IMG/VR virus record: IMGVR_UViG_3300046513_000078
Location: 1 to 27,038 of that record
From: a virus
Length of the DNA: 27,038 nt
Direction: 5' to 3' (one strand)
Position 1 is the stretch's first letter. Every line of letters starts with the position of its first letter. The position numbers were made by a program, and so were the translations under genes. The notes beneath the pieces are model-generated. The model did no database searches, was not told the DNA's origin, and was given only the letters and a program-made list of their open reading frames with translations. Positions 1 to 7,585 of this stretch are shown here, in pieces.

Positions 1-49
1 CATCGCAGACTTCTCTGGCAACACGTCCAATGCCCGCACGCTCAATTAA
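1..49 (+). CDS. 3' end of an unidentified upstream gene (partial)
   Basis: Reading from base 2 gives fifteen codons ending in IADFSGNTSNARTLN and a TAA at 47-49. These codons are mostly C- or G-ending, as in the rest of the window, whereas the alternative open frame through the same bases uses codons such as aca, cca and tca. It is therefore probably the tail of a real gene whose body lies outside the window. Fifteen residues are too few to assign a function. Confidence 0.45.
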   Translation, partial: IADFSGNTSNARTLN

Positions 50-62
50 ACCGCGCCCGAAG

Positions 63-299
63 ATGGTCCTGGTCTCATGGGTCGACAGCTGCTCGAACAG
101 CGGCTGGCAGCGATTCAACGACGCGCCCAAGGGCTTCTGGCAGCCGAGCCGGTGCGAGACCGTGGGCTTCCTGATCCACGACTCGAAGCACGCCATCACG
201 CTGGCGCTGAGCCGCGGGGCCGATGAGTTCTCGAGCGACTTCAGCGAGACCATGACGATCCCGCGCGTCGCGATCACGAAGATCAAGAAGCTGGCATGA
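63..299 (+). CDS. small phage protein of unknown function upstream of terminase
   Basis: A 78-residue protein beginning MVLVSWVDSCSNSGWQ. The pattern of WVDSCS-GW at the N-terminus, a central VGFLIHDS segment, ITLALS and a closing IPR-AI-KIKK recalls a small cytoplasmic protein type often seen next to terminase genes in tailed phages; no function is established for it. The ATG at 63 was preferred to the one at 30 because the upstream gene reads to a stop at 47-49 in another frame, and the residues from 30 to 62 look like out-of-frame sequence. There is no strong Shine-Dalgarno sequence before 63. The stop overlaps the next ATG (ATGA), so it is probably translationally coupled to the terminase genes. 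Confidence 0.7.
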   Translation: MVLVSWVDSCSNSGWQRFNDAPKGFWQPSRCETVGFLIHDSKHAITLALSRGADEFSSDFSETMTIPRVAITKIKKLA

Positions 300-799
300 C
301 CCGAGAGATCACCCCCGACCCGCTGCGCGACGCGAACCTGCAGGTCCCCTCCGAGATGGTCGCGGAGATGGCCAAGGGCCTCGAGGAGCCGGAGGACATC
401 GCACGCCGGTTCGGTTTCGCGGGGCACCGCTGGGAGCAGCTCTCGAAGTGGCAGCCGTTCCTCGACGCGGTGGCGGCCAAGCAGGCCGAGCTCGCGGCCG
501 AAGGCTGGACCTTCCGCACCAAGGCGGGCCTGGGCGCCGAGATGATGCTCGACGACCTGCTGCGCATCGGCCTGTCGTCCGAGGTGCCTCTGATGCAGAA
601 GCTGGCGGTCACCGAAGCCCTCGTGAAGTGGGGCGACAAGGCCCCGAAGGCCGCCGCGGGCGCCGGATCCGGCCCGGGCTTCTCGATCACGATCAACTTA
701 CCGTCGACCGTGGACGCACGCCCCAAGGAGAAGGACATCACCCCGCCTGACCCGGTGCTCACCATCGACATCCCCGACCATGAGATCCCTGACGCATGA
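296..799 (+). CDS. terS: probable small terminase subunit
   Basis: A 167-residue protein directly upstream of the large terminase and overlapping both neighbours by ATGA. In tailed phages this position is normally held by the small terminase, which recognises packaging-initiation DNA and hands it to the large subunit. The N-terminal half is helical and charged (EDIARRFGF at about residues 33-41 resembles an HTH core of the kind used for DNA binding). The middle is rich in Ala and Leu helices, consistent with oligomerisation. The C-terminal 45 residues are Pro/Asp-rich and probably flexible, as expected for a tail contacting the large subunit. The call rests on position, size and the HTH-like start, not on a specific family motif. 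Confidence 0.7.
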   Translation: MTREITPDPLRDANLQVPSEMVAEMAKGLEEPEDIARRFGFAGHRWEQLSKWQPFLDAVAAKQAELAAEGWTFRTKAGLGAEMMLDDLLRIGLSSEVPLMQKLAVTEALVKWGDKAPKAAAGAGSGPGFSITINLPSTVDARPKEKDITPPDPVLTIDIPDHEIPDA

Positions 800-2196
800 G
801 CACCGCCGTATATACGCCACCGGGGACGCTGGTCCCTTTCTTCACGAGTGACAAGTTCATCAACCTCGTGGTGGGCCCGGTCGGCTCAACGAAGACCACC
901 GCGGGGATCTTGAAGATCGCCTACGAGGCGAAGCGCATCAAGGCATGCAAAGACGGAATCCGGCGCTCCCGCGCGGTGTGGATTCGACAGTCGCGTGAGC
1001 AGCTGCGCGACACCTCGATCCCCGACTTTCTGCGCTGGTACCCGGACGGGCTCGCGGGCAACTACGAAAAGACCAACTACAAATTCGTCCTGAAGTTCGC
1101 TGACGTCGAGTGCGAGGTGCTGTTCCGGGGCCTCGACGACGCGGGGGACGTGCGACGGCTACTGTCGCTGCAGGCGACGTTCGGCATCGCAGACGAGTTT
1201 CGTGAACTGAACCCCGAGGTGTTCCACACGCTGCAGGGGCGCCTCGGGCGGTACCCGTCGAAGGCCGATAACGGCGTGGGCTCGCAGGACGATTACGGCA
1301 ACCAGATCGACAAGTTTTGGGGCCAGTCGAACCCGCCCGACATGGACACGTTTTGGGAGACCTACCTCTCGAACCCGCCTGACAACGCCGCGGTGTTCTT
1401 CCAGCCCTCGGGGCTCTCGCCGGAAGCGGACTGGCACCAGTACCTCAAGCCCGACTACTACGAAAACTTGTGCGAGGGGAAGTCGCAGGACTGGATCGAC
1501 ATCTTCGTGCACGGCAAGTTCGGCAAGTCGCTCTCCGGCCAGCCGGTGTTTCGCGCCTTCGACAGCGACCTACATGTGGCGAAAAGCGAGCTGCGGCCGA
1601 TCCGCATGAGCACCCACCCGCTCCTGATCGGCATGGACCTGGGACTCACGCCAGCCTGCACGATCAACCAGATCGACCCGCAGGGCCGGCTTCTTACCTT
1701 TGCAGATCTCACCAGTGACGGTATGGGCGCGCTGCGTTTTAGCCGGGAGTTGCTGAAGCCACTCATCGCGCGCCGCTTCGCGGGCATGAATGTCCTCATC
1801 ATCTGCGATCCAGCAGGCAACCAACGTGCGCAGACCGATGAGCGTTCGGTCGTGGATATCCTGAAGCAAGAGGGATTCCGTGTCGTGACAGCGAAGACGA
1901 ACTCAATCGCCGCACGCATCAACGCGGTGGATTCGTGGCTCACCCGCATGGTGGATGGCAAGCCTGCGCACCTGATCGATCCGTCATGCAGGGCGCTTAT
2001 TAACGCGCTGCGCGGCGGCTACCGCTACAAGATCAAAAATAACGGAGATGTCGACGACTCACCGGAGAAGAACCGACACTCCCATGTGGCAGATGGCCAC
2101 CAGTACGCCTGCCTGCACGCCGACGGCAACGCCACCGGCGGGTCGATGCGCAGCGCCGCGCGGCCGATCGAAAAGGCGCCGTACCGCTGGGCCTGA
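796..2196 (+). CDS. terL: terminase large subunit (ATPase and nuclease)
   Basis: This 466-residue protein has the two-domain plan of phage packaging motors. The ATPase domain has a Walker A loop GPVGSTKT at residues 27-34 and a Walker B ending in ADE, with Asp133 and catalytic Glu134. The RNase H-like nuclease domain has the expected acidic residues: Asp281 in MDLGLT, Asp338 in ICDPAG and Asp433 in SHVADGHQYA. The enzyme docks on the portal, hydrolyses ATP to pump DNA into the procapsid and cuts the concatemer. Length is normal for the family and all key residues are present, so it looks functional. It overlaps the small subunit by ATGA. The C-terminal 20 residues are basic. A 66-base gap with repeat motifs separates it from the portal gene. 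Confidence 0.95.
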   Translation: MSTAVYTPPGTLVPFFTSDKFINLVVGPVGSTKTTAGILKIAYEAKRIKACKDGIRRSRAVWIRQSREQLRDTSIPDFLRWYPDGLAGNYEKTNYKFVLKFADVECEVLFRGLDDAGDVRRLLSLQATFGIADEFRELNPEVFHTLQGRLGRYPSKADNGVGSQDDYGNQIDKFWGQSNPPDMDTFWETYLSNPPDNAAVFFQPSGLSPEADWHQYLKPDYYENLCEGKSQDWIDIFVHGKFGKSLSGQPVFRAFDSDLHVAKSELRPIRMSTHPLLIGMDLGLTPACTINQIDPQGRLLTFADLTSDGMGALRFSRELLKPLIARRFAGMNVLIICDPAGNQRAQTDERSVVDILKQEGFRVVTAKTNSIAARINAVDSWLTRMVDGKPAHLIDPSCRALINALRGGYRYKIKNNGDVDDSPEKNRHSHVADGHQYACLHADGNATGGSMRSAARPIEKAPYRWA

Positions 2197-2205
2197 CGCT
2201 GTCCA

Positions 2206-2233
2206 GTTAGCAGCCTGTGTGCTATACGTTAGC
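2206..2233 (+). promoter_or_regulatory. paired GTTAGC motifs in the terminase-portal gap
   Basis: GTTAGCA occurs at 2206-2212 and GTTAGCG at 2228-2234, 22 bases apart (about two helical turns), with TATACG (2223-2228) touching the second copy. The pair lies in the only gap between terL and the portal gene. The same motif recurs in other gaps of the window, so it is probably a regulatory site such as an operator or a promoter element. No protein is known to bind it. Confidence 0.45.
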
Positions 2234-2262
2234 GGGTTCACACACCTTCGACTGAGCCGGCA

Positions 2263-4518
2263 ATGGTGCAACAGGCCCTGAATATCACTTCGAGCGCCGC
2301 ACCCGGCGCCACCACGATCGGCGGCATCATGCCGATGAAATCGGTCGCGCAGCTGCTCGCCGAGGAGCGCGCTGCCGCCCAGGCCGCGAACAACGACCCC
2401 GTCGTGCAGGGGTTCGCCGGCCACATCCGAAAATACTGGTATCAGGCGCGGCAGGCGAAGGAAATGACCGCCGAGCAGCGGATGCTGCAGTCGGTGCGAC
2501 AGCGCCGCGGCGAGTACGACCCTGACATGATCGCGCAGATTGCCGAGCAGGGCGGCACCGCGATCTACATGATGCTCACGTCGAACAAGTGCCGCGCCGC
2601 GGCCAGCTGGATTCGCGACGTGATGGTCACCTCCACCGACGACAAACCGTGGACCATCGAGGCGCCGCCGGTCGCGGACATGCCCCCGCAGCTGCTGCAG
2701 GAGATCATGGCGGTCGCGCAGCAGCAGCTCATGAAGGTGATGCAGGCGGGCCAGAACCCGACCGACTTCGAGGTGCGCCAGATGCTGATGGCGCTGAAAG
2801 ACGTCGGCATGGCGCAGCTGCAGGACATGGCGCAGCAGGACGCCGCGCGCATGGAGCGCAAGATGCACACACAGCTCATCGATGGGGGCTGGGTGCGCTC
2901 GTTCGGTGAGTTTATCGACGATATCACGACCTTCCCGGCCGCCTTCATGAAGGGCCCGGTGGTGCGCAAGCGCCCGAAGTTGAAGTGGATGCAGGGCCCC
3001 ACCGGCTGGGCGCCCGACGTGCGCGAGGAGCTCGCGCTCGAGTGGGAACGCGTCGACCCGTTCATGATGTACCCCGCGCCCGACGCCTCGAACATCGAGG
3101 ACGGCTGGCTGATCGAGCGTCACAAGCTGCAGCGCGCGGACCTGAATGCGCTGATCGGGGTCGAAGGGTACTCGGACAAGGCGATCCGCGCGGTGCTCGA
3201 AGCCTACGGCAAGGGCGGCCTGCGTGAGTGGCTGTACGTCGATCAGGCGAAGGCCACCGCCGAGGGCAAGGCGACCATCGGGGTCGCGACCAACCCGTCC
3301 GAGCTCATCGATGCGCTCCAGTTTTGGGGCAGCGTGCAGGGCCAGATGCTGCTCGACTGGGGCATGGACGAGGGCGAGATCGACGATCCGCTCGCTGAAT
3401 ACCCCATCGAGGCGTGGCTCATCGGCAACTGGGTGATCAAGGCGGTGATGAACCCCGACCCGCTCGGCCGCAAGCCCTACTACAAGGCGAGCTACGAGGA
3501 AGTCCCTGGCGCGTTTTGGGGCAACTCGGTCGCCGACCTGTGCCGCGACTCGCAGGCGATCTGCAACGCGGCCGCGCGCGCCCTGGTCAACAACATGGGG
3601 CTCGCGAGCGGCCCGCAGGTGGTCTACAACGTCGACCGGCTGCCCGAAGGCGAAAAGATCACGCAGATCTTCCCGTGGAAAATCTGGCAGGTCACCTCCG
3701 ACCCGATGTCCGGCTCCCAGCCGCCGATGCAGTTCTTCCAGCCGCAGTCGATGTCGCAAGAGCTGATGATGGTCTACAACCAGTTCTCGAATCTGGCTGA
3801 CGAATACACCGGCATCCCGCGCTACATGACGGGCGATTCGCCCACCGGCGGCGCCGGCCGCACGGCCTCCGGCATGTCGATGCTGATGGGCAACGCCGGC
3901 AAGTCGATCAAGCAGGTCATCGGTAACGTCGATGATCGGGTGATCGAGCCCGCGATCGACCGGCTCTACTACTACAACATGCGCTACGGCACCGACCCGG
4001 ATCTGAAGGGCGCGGTGAACGTCGTCGCGCGCGGCGCGGTCGCGCTGATGCAAAAGGACGCCGCGCAGCAGAAGCAGAGCCAGTTCCTGCAGGTCGCGCT
4101 GGGCAACCAGATGGTGCAGGACGTGGTCGGCAAGGAGGGCATCGCCGAGCTGATCCGCAACGCGGTGAAGACCCTCGACATGCCCGCCGACGAGATCGTG
4201 GCGCCGATGCCGATCCTCAAGCAGCGCTGGCAGCAGGAGCAGCAGGCCGCGCAGGCTCAGCAGAAGCAGATGCAGCAGCTGCAGTTCGCGCAGCAGTTCA
4301 TGCTCAAGCACGGCGTGCTGCTGCCGGGTCAGGCGCCGATGGTGCCGCAGGAGATCCAGCAGATCATGGGCATGAGCCCGCCGCCGCAGCTGCCCGGGGC
4401 ACCGACGCCGAACATGCAGGGCCCGCAGGGCGCACCCGGCCCGCGCCCGGGCCCTGGCGCCACGCTGCAGAACGGCGCTCCGGTGACCGGCCACTTCTCG
4501 GGAGCCAACGGTGGGTGA
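2263..4518 (+). CDS. portal protein (podovirus, P22-like type)
   Basis: A 751-residue protein placed immediately after the large terminase, the usual place and size for a podoviral portal. The dodecameric portal forms the unique capsid vertex through which DNA enters and leaves. Features consistent with this are a helical N-terminal clip/wing region, a central region with FWGNSVADLCRDSQ and EYTGIPRYMTG segments followed by TASGMSMLMGNAGKSIKQ, and a long Gln-rich helical C-terminus (residues about 650-700, EQQAAQAQQKQMQQLQ) like the barrel of P22 portals. It ends in a Pro/Gly-rich tail. The start at 2263 has a poor Shine-Dalgarno sequence; ATGs at 2329 and 2335 are alternatives. Its stop overlaps the GTG of a small downstream ORF. 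Confidence 0.88.
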   Translation: MVQQALNITSSAAPGATTIGGIMPMKSVAQLLAEERAAAQAANNDPVVQGFAGHIRKYWYQARQAKEMTAEQRMLQSVRQRRGEYDPDMIAQIAEQGGTAIYMMLTSNKCRAAASWIRDVMVTSTDDKPWTIEAPPVADMPPQLLQEIMAVAQQQLMKVMQAGQNPTDFEVRQMLMALKDVGMAQLQDMAQQDAARMERKMHTQLIDGGWVRSFGEFIDDITTFPAAFMKGPVVRKRPKLKWMQGPTGWAPDVREELALEWERVDPFMMYPAPDASNIEDGWLIERHKLQRADLNALIGVEGYSDKAIRAVLEAYGKGGLREWLYVDQAKATAEGKATIGVATNPSELIDALQFWGSVQGQMLLDWGMDEGEIDDPLAEYPIEAWLIGNWVIKAVMNPDPLGRKPYYKASYEEVPGAFWGNSVADLCRDSQAICNAAARALVNNMGLASGPQVVYNVDRLPEGEKITQIFPWKIWQVTSDPMSGSQPPMQFFQPQSMSQELMMVYNQFSNLADEYTGIPRYMTGDSPTGGAGRTASGMSMLMGNAGKSIKQVIGNVDDRVIEPAIDRLYYYNMRYGTDPDLKGAVNVVARGAVALMQKDAAQQKQSQFLQVALGNQMVQDVVGKEGIAELIRNAVKTLDMPADEIVAPMPILKQRWQQEQQAAQAQQKQMQQLQFAQQFMLKHGVLLPGQAPMVPQEIQQIMGMSPPPQLPGAPTPNMQGPQGAPGPRPGPGATLQNGAPVTGHFSGANGG

Positions 4519-4654
4519 GGACATTCAGGAGCTGAGGGCGCTCGGATTCACCACCCTCGAGATCGTGCGGATCTTAAATCTGACGTATTCGCCACCGCGC
4601 TTTAAAGCAGTCGACGATGCGGTTGTTGATACAGCCCCTTCGCAAGCTCAGTGA
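4511..4654 (+). CDS. small 47-residue protein with possible HTH, overlapping the portal stop
   Basis: A GTG at 4511 opens a 47-codon frame that overlaps the last codons of the portal gene and ends with TGA at 4652-4654. GGGAG at 4500-4504 lies six bases before the GTG, a good Shine-Dalgarno spacing. The product contains LRALGFTTLEIVRILNLTY, which looks like the two helices and turn of a small helix-turn-helix, followed by a short polar tail. No family is recognised. Its position just before a GTTAGCA pair allows the speculation that it is a regulator, but it could equally be a chance open frame in an otherwise empty gap. Confidence 0.45.
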   Translation: MGEDIQELRALGFTTLEIVRILNLTYSPPRFKAVDDAVVDTAPSQAQ

Positions 4655-4659
4655 CATTT

Positions 4660-4687
4660 GTTAGCATGTAGCCATCAGAAGTTAGCA
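4660..4687 (+). promoter_or_regulatory. paired GTTAGCA motifs upstream of a small gene
   Basis: Two exact GTTAGCA copies, at 4660-4666 and 4681-4687, are spaced 21 bases apart. This is nearly the spacing of the pair at 2206/2228. They lie 32 to 59 bases before the GTG at 4719 in a locally AT-rich gap. No convincing sigma-70 -35/-10 pair is seen here. Probable operator or phage-specific promoter element. Confidence 0.45.
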
Positions 4688-4718
4688 CGTACACATACAC
4701 ACGCTTAGGAGTACGAGA

Positions 4719-4955
4719 GTGAAGCGACCGAATGACATGGCCCTCCACACGTACTCCCGGCTCCGTGCAGCAGATTTCACGCAGCTGGTCATCCACCTCC
4801 GTGAGTCGAAGGACGCAGCGCTGGACAACCTGACGCGCGCCCGAGACATACACGATGTGGCCCGCCTGCAGGGTGAGATCGACGTGCTGAAAGCGATTTT
4901 GCTGTACATCGACGAGGGCGAAAAACTCCTCGTCAACCGGAATCACCAGCGCTAA
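4719..4955 (+). CDS. small hypothetical protein, helical
   Basis: A 78-residue protein starting at a GTG with TAGGAG at 4706-4711, seven bases upstream. An internal ATG at 4737 is less well placed. The product is charged and almost wholly helical (TQLVIHLRESKDAALDNL, then IHDVARLQGEIDVLKAILLYI), which looks like a short coiled coil. No family is recognised. It sits between portal and scaffold and is flanked on both sides by GTTAGCA motifs, so it may belong to its own transcription unit. Small coiled-coil proteins in this position may assist head assembly, but nothing in the sequence proves it. Confidence 0.7.
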   Translation: MKRPNDMALHTYSRLRAADFTQLVIHLRESKDAALDNLTRARDIHDVARLQGEIDVLKAILLYIDEGEKLLVNRNHQR

Positions 4956-4988
4956 CTAGCCGACCGTCAAGCCGGGGCCAAGTTAGCA
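4951..4988. promoter_or_regulatory. inverted GTTAGC pair upstream of scaffold
   Basis: GCTAAC at 4951-4956, which includes the stop of the preceding gene, is the reverse complement of GTTAGC at 4982-4987 (followed by A). Their centres are 31 bases apart, about three helical turns. This is the third gap in this stretch of the window to contain the motif as a pair, here in opposite orientation. Confidence 0.35.
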
Positions 4989-5044
4989 CGAACCAACCAA
5001 TTTGCCGCAGACCGTAAAGCTGCGGGCGCTGACCGTCAAGCCGG
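4962..5044 (+). repeat. three-copy direct repeat upstream of scaffold gene
   Basis: GACCGTCAAGCCGG occurs exactly at 4962-4975 and 5031-5044. A degenerate copy, GACCGTAAAGCTGCGG, occurs at 5010-5025. Copies two and three are 21 bases apart. The array fills the non-coding gap before the scaffold Shine-Dalgarno. It could be a protein-binding array or an RNA element in the scaffold leader. Confidence 0.5.
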
Positions 5045-5079
5045 AGCGCCTACACCAAGTCGGAGCGGGGGAGCAAGAC

Positions 5080-6048
5080 ATGTCGTTGCCACGCGCAGTT
5101 CAGGAACAAGCCGATGCCGCCGATGCACTGATGGCGCAGTTTTCTCAGACCGGAGCCGCCGTGGACCCGGAGACTGGAGAGCCGATCGCCCCGCAGCCCG
5201 CACCGCCGCCCGCCGCGCAGACGCCCGAACCCGTAGCACCGCCGCAGCAACCGGCGCCTGCAGCGCAGGAGCCCGTGGAGCCCAAGTGGGAGCAGAAGTA
5301 CCACACCCTCAAGGGCATGTTCGACGCGGAAGTCCCGCGCCTGAACGAAGCCGTACGGCAGCTCAGTGGACAGGTCAACGCGCTCGTCGCGGAGAACCAG
5401 ACGCTGAAGACCGCCGCCCCGGCCCCGGCTCCCGCCACGCAGACGCCGCTGGTTACCGACCAAGACAAAGAGAGTTTCGGGGCAGACCTCGTCAACCTCA
5501 TCGAACGCGCGACCACTCAGGCGACGGCACCGCTGCTCGCCAAGATCACGCGGTTGGAGGGCGAGAACGGTCAGCTCAAGTCACAGGTTGGGAACGTATC
5601 GCAGCAGGTTGGAGCGAACTCGCAAGAGACCTTTATCACGAGGCTCTCTCAGCGCGTGTCGGACCTCTCGACGGTGAACGTCGACCCCGGGTTCCTCGCG
5701 TGGCTGCAGCAGGTCGATCCGATCTACGGGATGCCGCGCCAGATGGCGCTCGACAACGCCGTGAAGACCCTCGACGTGGATCGCTCCGCGACGATCTTCG
5801 AAGCCTACAAGGCGACGTTGACACCTCCCCCCGCGAACGTGAACAACCCCCAGGCCGAACTCAACCGTCAGGTCACGCCGCCCCGTACCCGCACGAGCGC
5901 GCCCCCGCAGACCGAGCAGAAGCTGAACTGGACCCCGCAGTCCATCGAAGCCTTCTACAGCGACCTGCGACGTGGCCTGATCCCGGCGGATATGGCGGTG
6001 AAGTTGGAAGCAGACCTTAACGCCGCCGTTGCCGAAGGACGCGTCTAA
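5080..6048 (+). CDS. scaffolding protein
   Basis: A 322-residue protein between the portal/small genes and the major capsid gene, the normal place for a scaffold. Scaffolds direct procapsid assembly and then leave. The ATG at 5080 was chosen because GGGGGAG at 5067-5073 lies six bases before it; a frame extends upstream to a TTG at 5002, but that stretch carries repeats and has no ribosome site. The N-terminal third is Pro/Ala/Gln-rich and probably disordered. Two coiled-coil stretches follow (RLNEAVRQLSGQVNALVAEN and ITRLEGENGQLKSQVGNVSQ). The C-terminus is charged and helical, as in scaffold coat-binding ends. No protease domain is seen. Confidence 0.85.
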   Translation: MSLPRAVQEQADAADALMAQFSQTGAAVDPETGEPIAPQPAPPPAAQTPEPVAPPQQPAPAAQEPVEPKWEQKYHTLKGMFDAEVPRLNEAVRQLSGQVNALVAENQTLKTAAPAPAPATQTPLVTDQDKESFGADLVNLIERATTQATAPLLAKITRLEGENGQLKSQVGNVSQQVGANSQETFITRLSQRVSDLSTVNVDPGFLAWLQQVDPIYGMPRQMALDNAVKTLDVDRSATIFEAYKATLTPPPANVNNPQAELNRQVTPPRTRTSAPPQTEQKLNWTPQSIEAFYSDLRRGLIPADMAVKLEADLNAAVAEGRV

Positions 6049-6100
6049 GCACGCACCCGGGATCTGGCGGCGATGACCCAACCTCGTTAGGAGCATTGCA

Positions 6101-7105
6101 ATGGCCACGATTACCCCGGGCGCCGTATACCCGATCAACGCAGGTGGTTTCAACTCGCCGGCCGGCCAAGTGGCCTACGGCGGCACCGCCTATTCGGGCA
6201 CCTTCATTCCGGCCCTCTGGTCGGGCAAGCTCGCGCAGAAGTTCTACGCGGCCACCGTCTTCGGCGAGATCGCCAACACGGACTGGCAAGGCGAGATCAG
6301 CCAGATGGGCGACACGGTGATCATCAACACGATCCCGTCGATCAACATCTACAACTACTCGGTCGGTCAGAACCTGAACTACGACGTGCCGACGCCTTCG
6401 ACGATCACGCTGCAGATCAACAAGGGCAAGTATTTCGGCGTGAACGTCAACAACGTCCTCGAGCTGCAGTCGAAGCCGAAGCTGATGGACATGTTCACGA
6501 ACGACGCGTCGATGCAGATGAAGATCGCGATCGATCAGGACGTGCTGCTCGGCACGTACAACGGTGGCGCTGCGACCAACATGGGCGCGACGGCCGGCAA
6601 GATCTCGGCAGCGTACAACCTCGGCACCGACACGGCGCCGGTTGCACTCACGGCCGCGAACATCCTGCAGATGATCACGTCGCTCAGCTCGGTGCTGGAC
6701 GAAGCCAACGTGCCTGAAACGGACCGCTGGCTCCTGATCACGCCGACCGAGCGCCAGCTGCTGATGCAGTCGAACCTCGCACAAGCGCAGTTCATGGGCG
6801 ACGGCACGTCGATCCTGCGTAACGGCAAGATCGGCCAGATCGACCGCTTCACGGTGTACGTCTCGAACCTCACGCCGCGCGCGGCTGCGGGCCAGAACTT
6901 CCAGGGCGGTGCGTCGGCGGGTACCGCCAAGCGCCACTCGATCGTTGCCGGTCACAAGTCGGCGATCAGCTTCGCATCGCAGATCGCGAAGGTCGAGTCG
7001 CTGCAGAACCCGAACGACTTCGGCAACTTGGTCCGTGGCCTGAACGTGTACGGCTATCAGGTCACGCAGAAGGACGCGCTCGCGCTGATGCTGGTCGCGA
7101 ACTAA
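6101..7105 (+). CDS. major capsid protein
   Basis: A 334-residue protein following the scaffold, with a strong ribosome site (AGGAG at 6089-6093, seven bases before the ATG) consistent with very high expression. The segments GDTVIINTIPSINIYNYSVG, LQINKGKYFGVNVNNV and ERQLLMQSNLAQAQFMG match what is expected of HK97-fold coat proteins of podoviruses: an E-loop/P-domain beta region followed by a helical spine and A-domain. Hundreds of copies form the icosahedral shell. Codon use is strongly biased to C/G-ending codons. A GAAA-loop hairpin lies just after the stop and may end or attenuate transcription. Confidence 0.92.
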   Translation: MATITPGAVYPINAGGFNSPAGQVAYGGTAYSGTFIPALWSGKLAQKFYAATVFGEIANTDWQGEISQMGDTVIINTIPSINIYNYSVGQNLNYDVPTPSTITLQINKGKYFGVNVNNVLELQSKPKLMDMFTNDASMQMKIAIDQDVLLGTYNGGAATNMGATAGKISAAYNLGTDTAPVALTAANILQMITSLSSVLDEANVPETDRWLLITPTERQLLMQSNLAQAQFMGDGTSILRNGKIGQIDRFTVYVSNLTPRAAAGQNFQGGASAGTAKRHSIVAGHKSAISFASQIAKVESLQNPNDFGNLVRGLNVYGYQVTQKDALALMLVAN

Positions 7106-7111
7106 GCCAGC

Positions 7112-7133
7112 GAGGGCGGCGAAAGCCGCCCTT
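7112..7133 (+). terminator. GAAA-loop hairpin after the capsid gene
   Basis: GGGCGGC at 7114-7120 and GCCGCCC at 7125-7131 form a seven-pair stem around a GAAA loop, extended by A-T and G-T pairs to 7112-7133. Only a short TTCT follows, so it is a weak terminator, an mRNA-stabilising structure or an attenuator. It would leave capsid mRNA more abundant than downstream genes. Confidence 0.6.
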
Positions 7134-7158
7134 CTCAAGTCCTCTCTGGAGAGAAATT

Positions 7159-7527
7159 ATGACCACCGAAGTTGGAATGGTTCAGCTGGGCGAGTGGGAC
7201 ATCAACGCCAAGGCTGTCATCGCGGGTGACACCGCCACCGGCCTCGCCGCTGCGGGCACCACGCAAGCCACGGGCACGCTGGTCACCGCCGGCATCTCGA
7301 TGTTCACGACCGTCGCAACCGGCGGTGCAGCCACGCTGATGAATGAAGGCGCAGCCCGCAAGGTCATCTTCAACGGTGACGCTGCGGATGCCCTGAGTGT
7401 GTTCCCGCCGGTCGGCGGAACGATCAACGGCGCAGCGGCCAACGCGGCCTTCTCGGTCCCGTTCGGCAAGGGCGCGATGTTCATCACCTCGAACGGCGTG
7501 ACCTGGGTCGCGCTGCTGAGCGCGTAA
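7159..7527 (+). CDS. probable capsid-associated (decoration or head fibre) protein
   Basis: A 122-residue protein immediately after the major capsid gene, with GGAGAG at 7148-7153 as ribosome site. It is rich in Gly, Ala and Thr and predicted to be beta (TTQATGTLVTAGISMFTTVA, VIFNGDAADALSVFPPVGG). The segment FPPVGGTINGAAANAAFSVP followed by GKGAMFITSNGVTWVAL recalls small beta proteins found near capsid genes. Such proteins can decorate the capsid or form head fibres. The role is inferred from position and composition. Hairpins flank the gene on both sides, so it is probably a monocistronic segment. Confidence 0.65.
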   Translation: MTTEVGMVQLGEWDINAKAVIAGDTATGLAAAGTTQATGTLVTAGISMFTTVATGGAATLMNEGAARKVIFNGDAADALSVFPPVGGTINGAAANAAFSVPFGKGAMFITSNGVTWVALLSA

Positions 7528-7546
7528 CCGAACCGCATCACACCCC

Positions 7547-7562
7547 GGGGGCTTCGGCCCCC
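7547..7562 (+). terminator. TTCG-loop hairpin before the tailspike gene
   Basis: GGGGGC at 7547-7552 and GCCCCC at 7557-7562 pair around a UUCG loop, a very stable tetraloop hairpin. There is no T-run after it (AAACTCAC), so it may be a weak terminator or an mRNA 3'-end stabiliser. Confidence 0.55.
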
Positions 7563-7585
7563 AAACTCACTTCCTGCCAAAGCAC

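Noticed and set aside
2059-4524. Long antisense frame opposite the portal gene
   Set aside because: Arg/His/Leu/Val-rich shadow of GC-rich coding sequence; no domain and no neighbours on that strand.
4626-4654. Sigma-70 promoter from TTGATA at 4626
   Set aside because: No acceptable -10 hexamer lies 16-18 bases downstream.
5002-5079. TTG start at 5002 for the scaffold gene
   Set aside because: The stretch carries the direct repeats and has no ribosome site; ATG 5080 follows GGGGGAG at good spacing.
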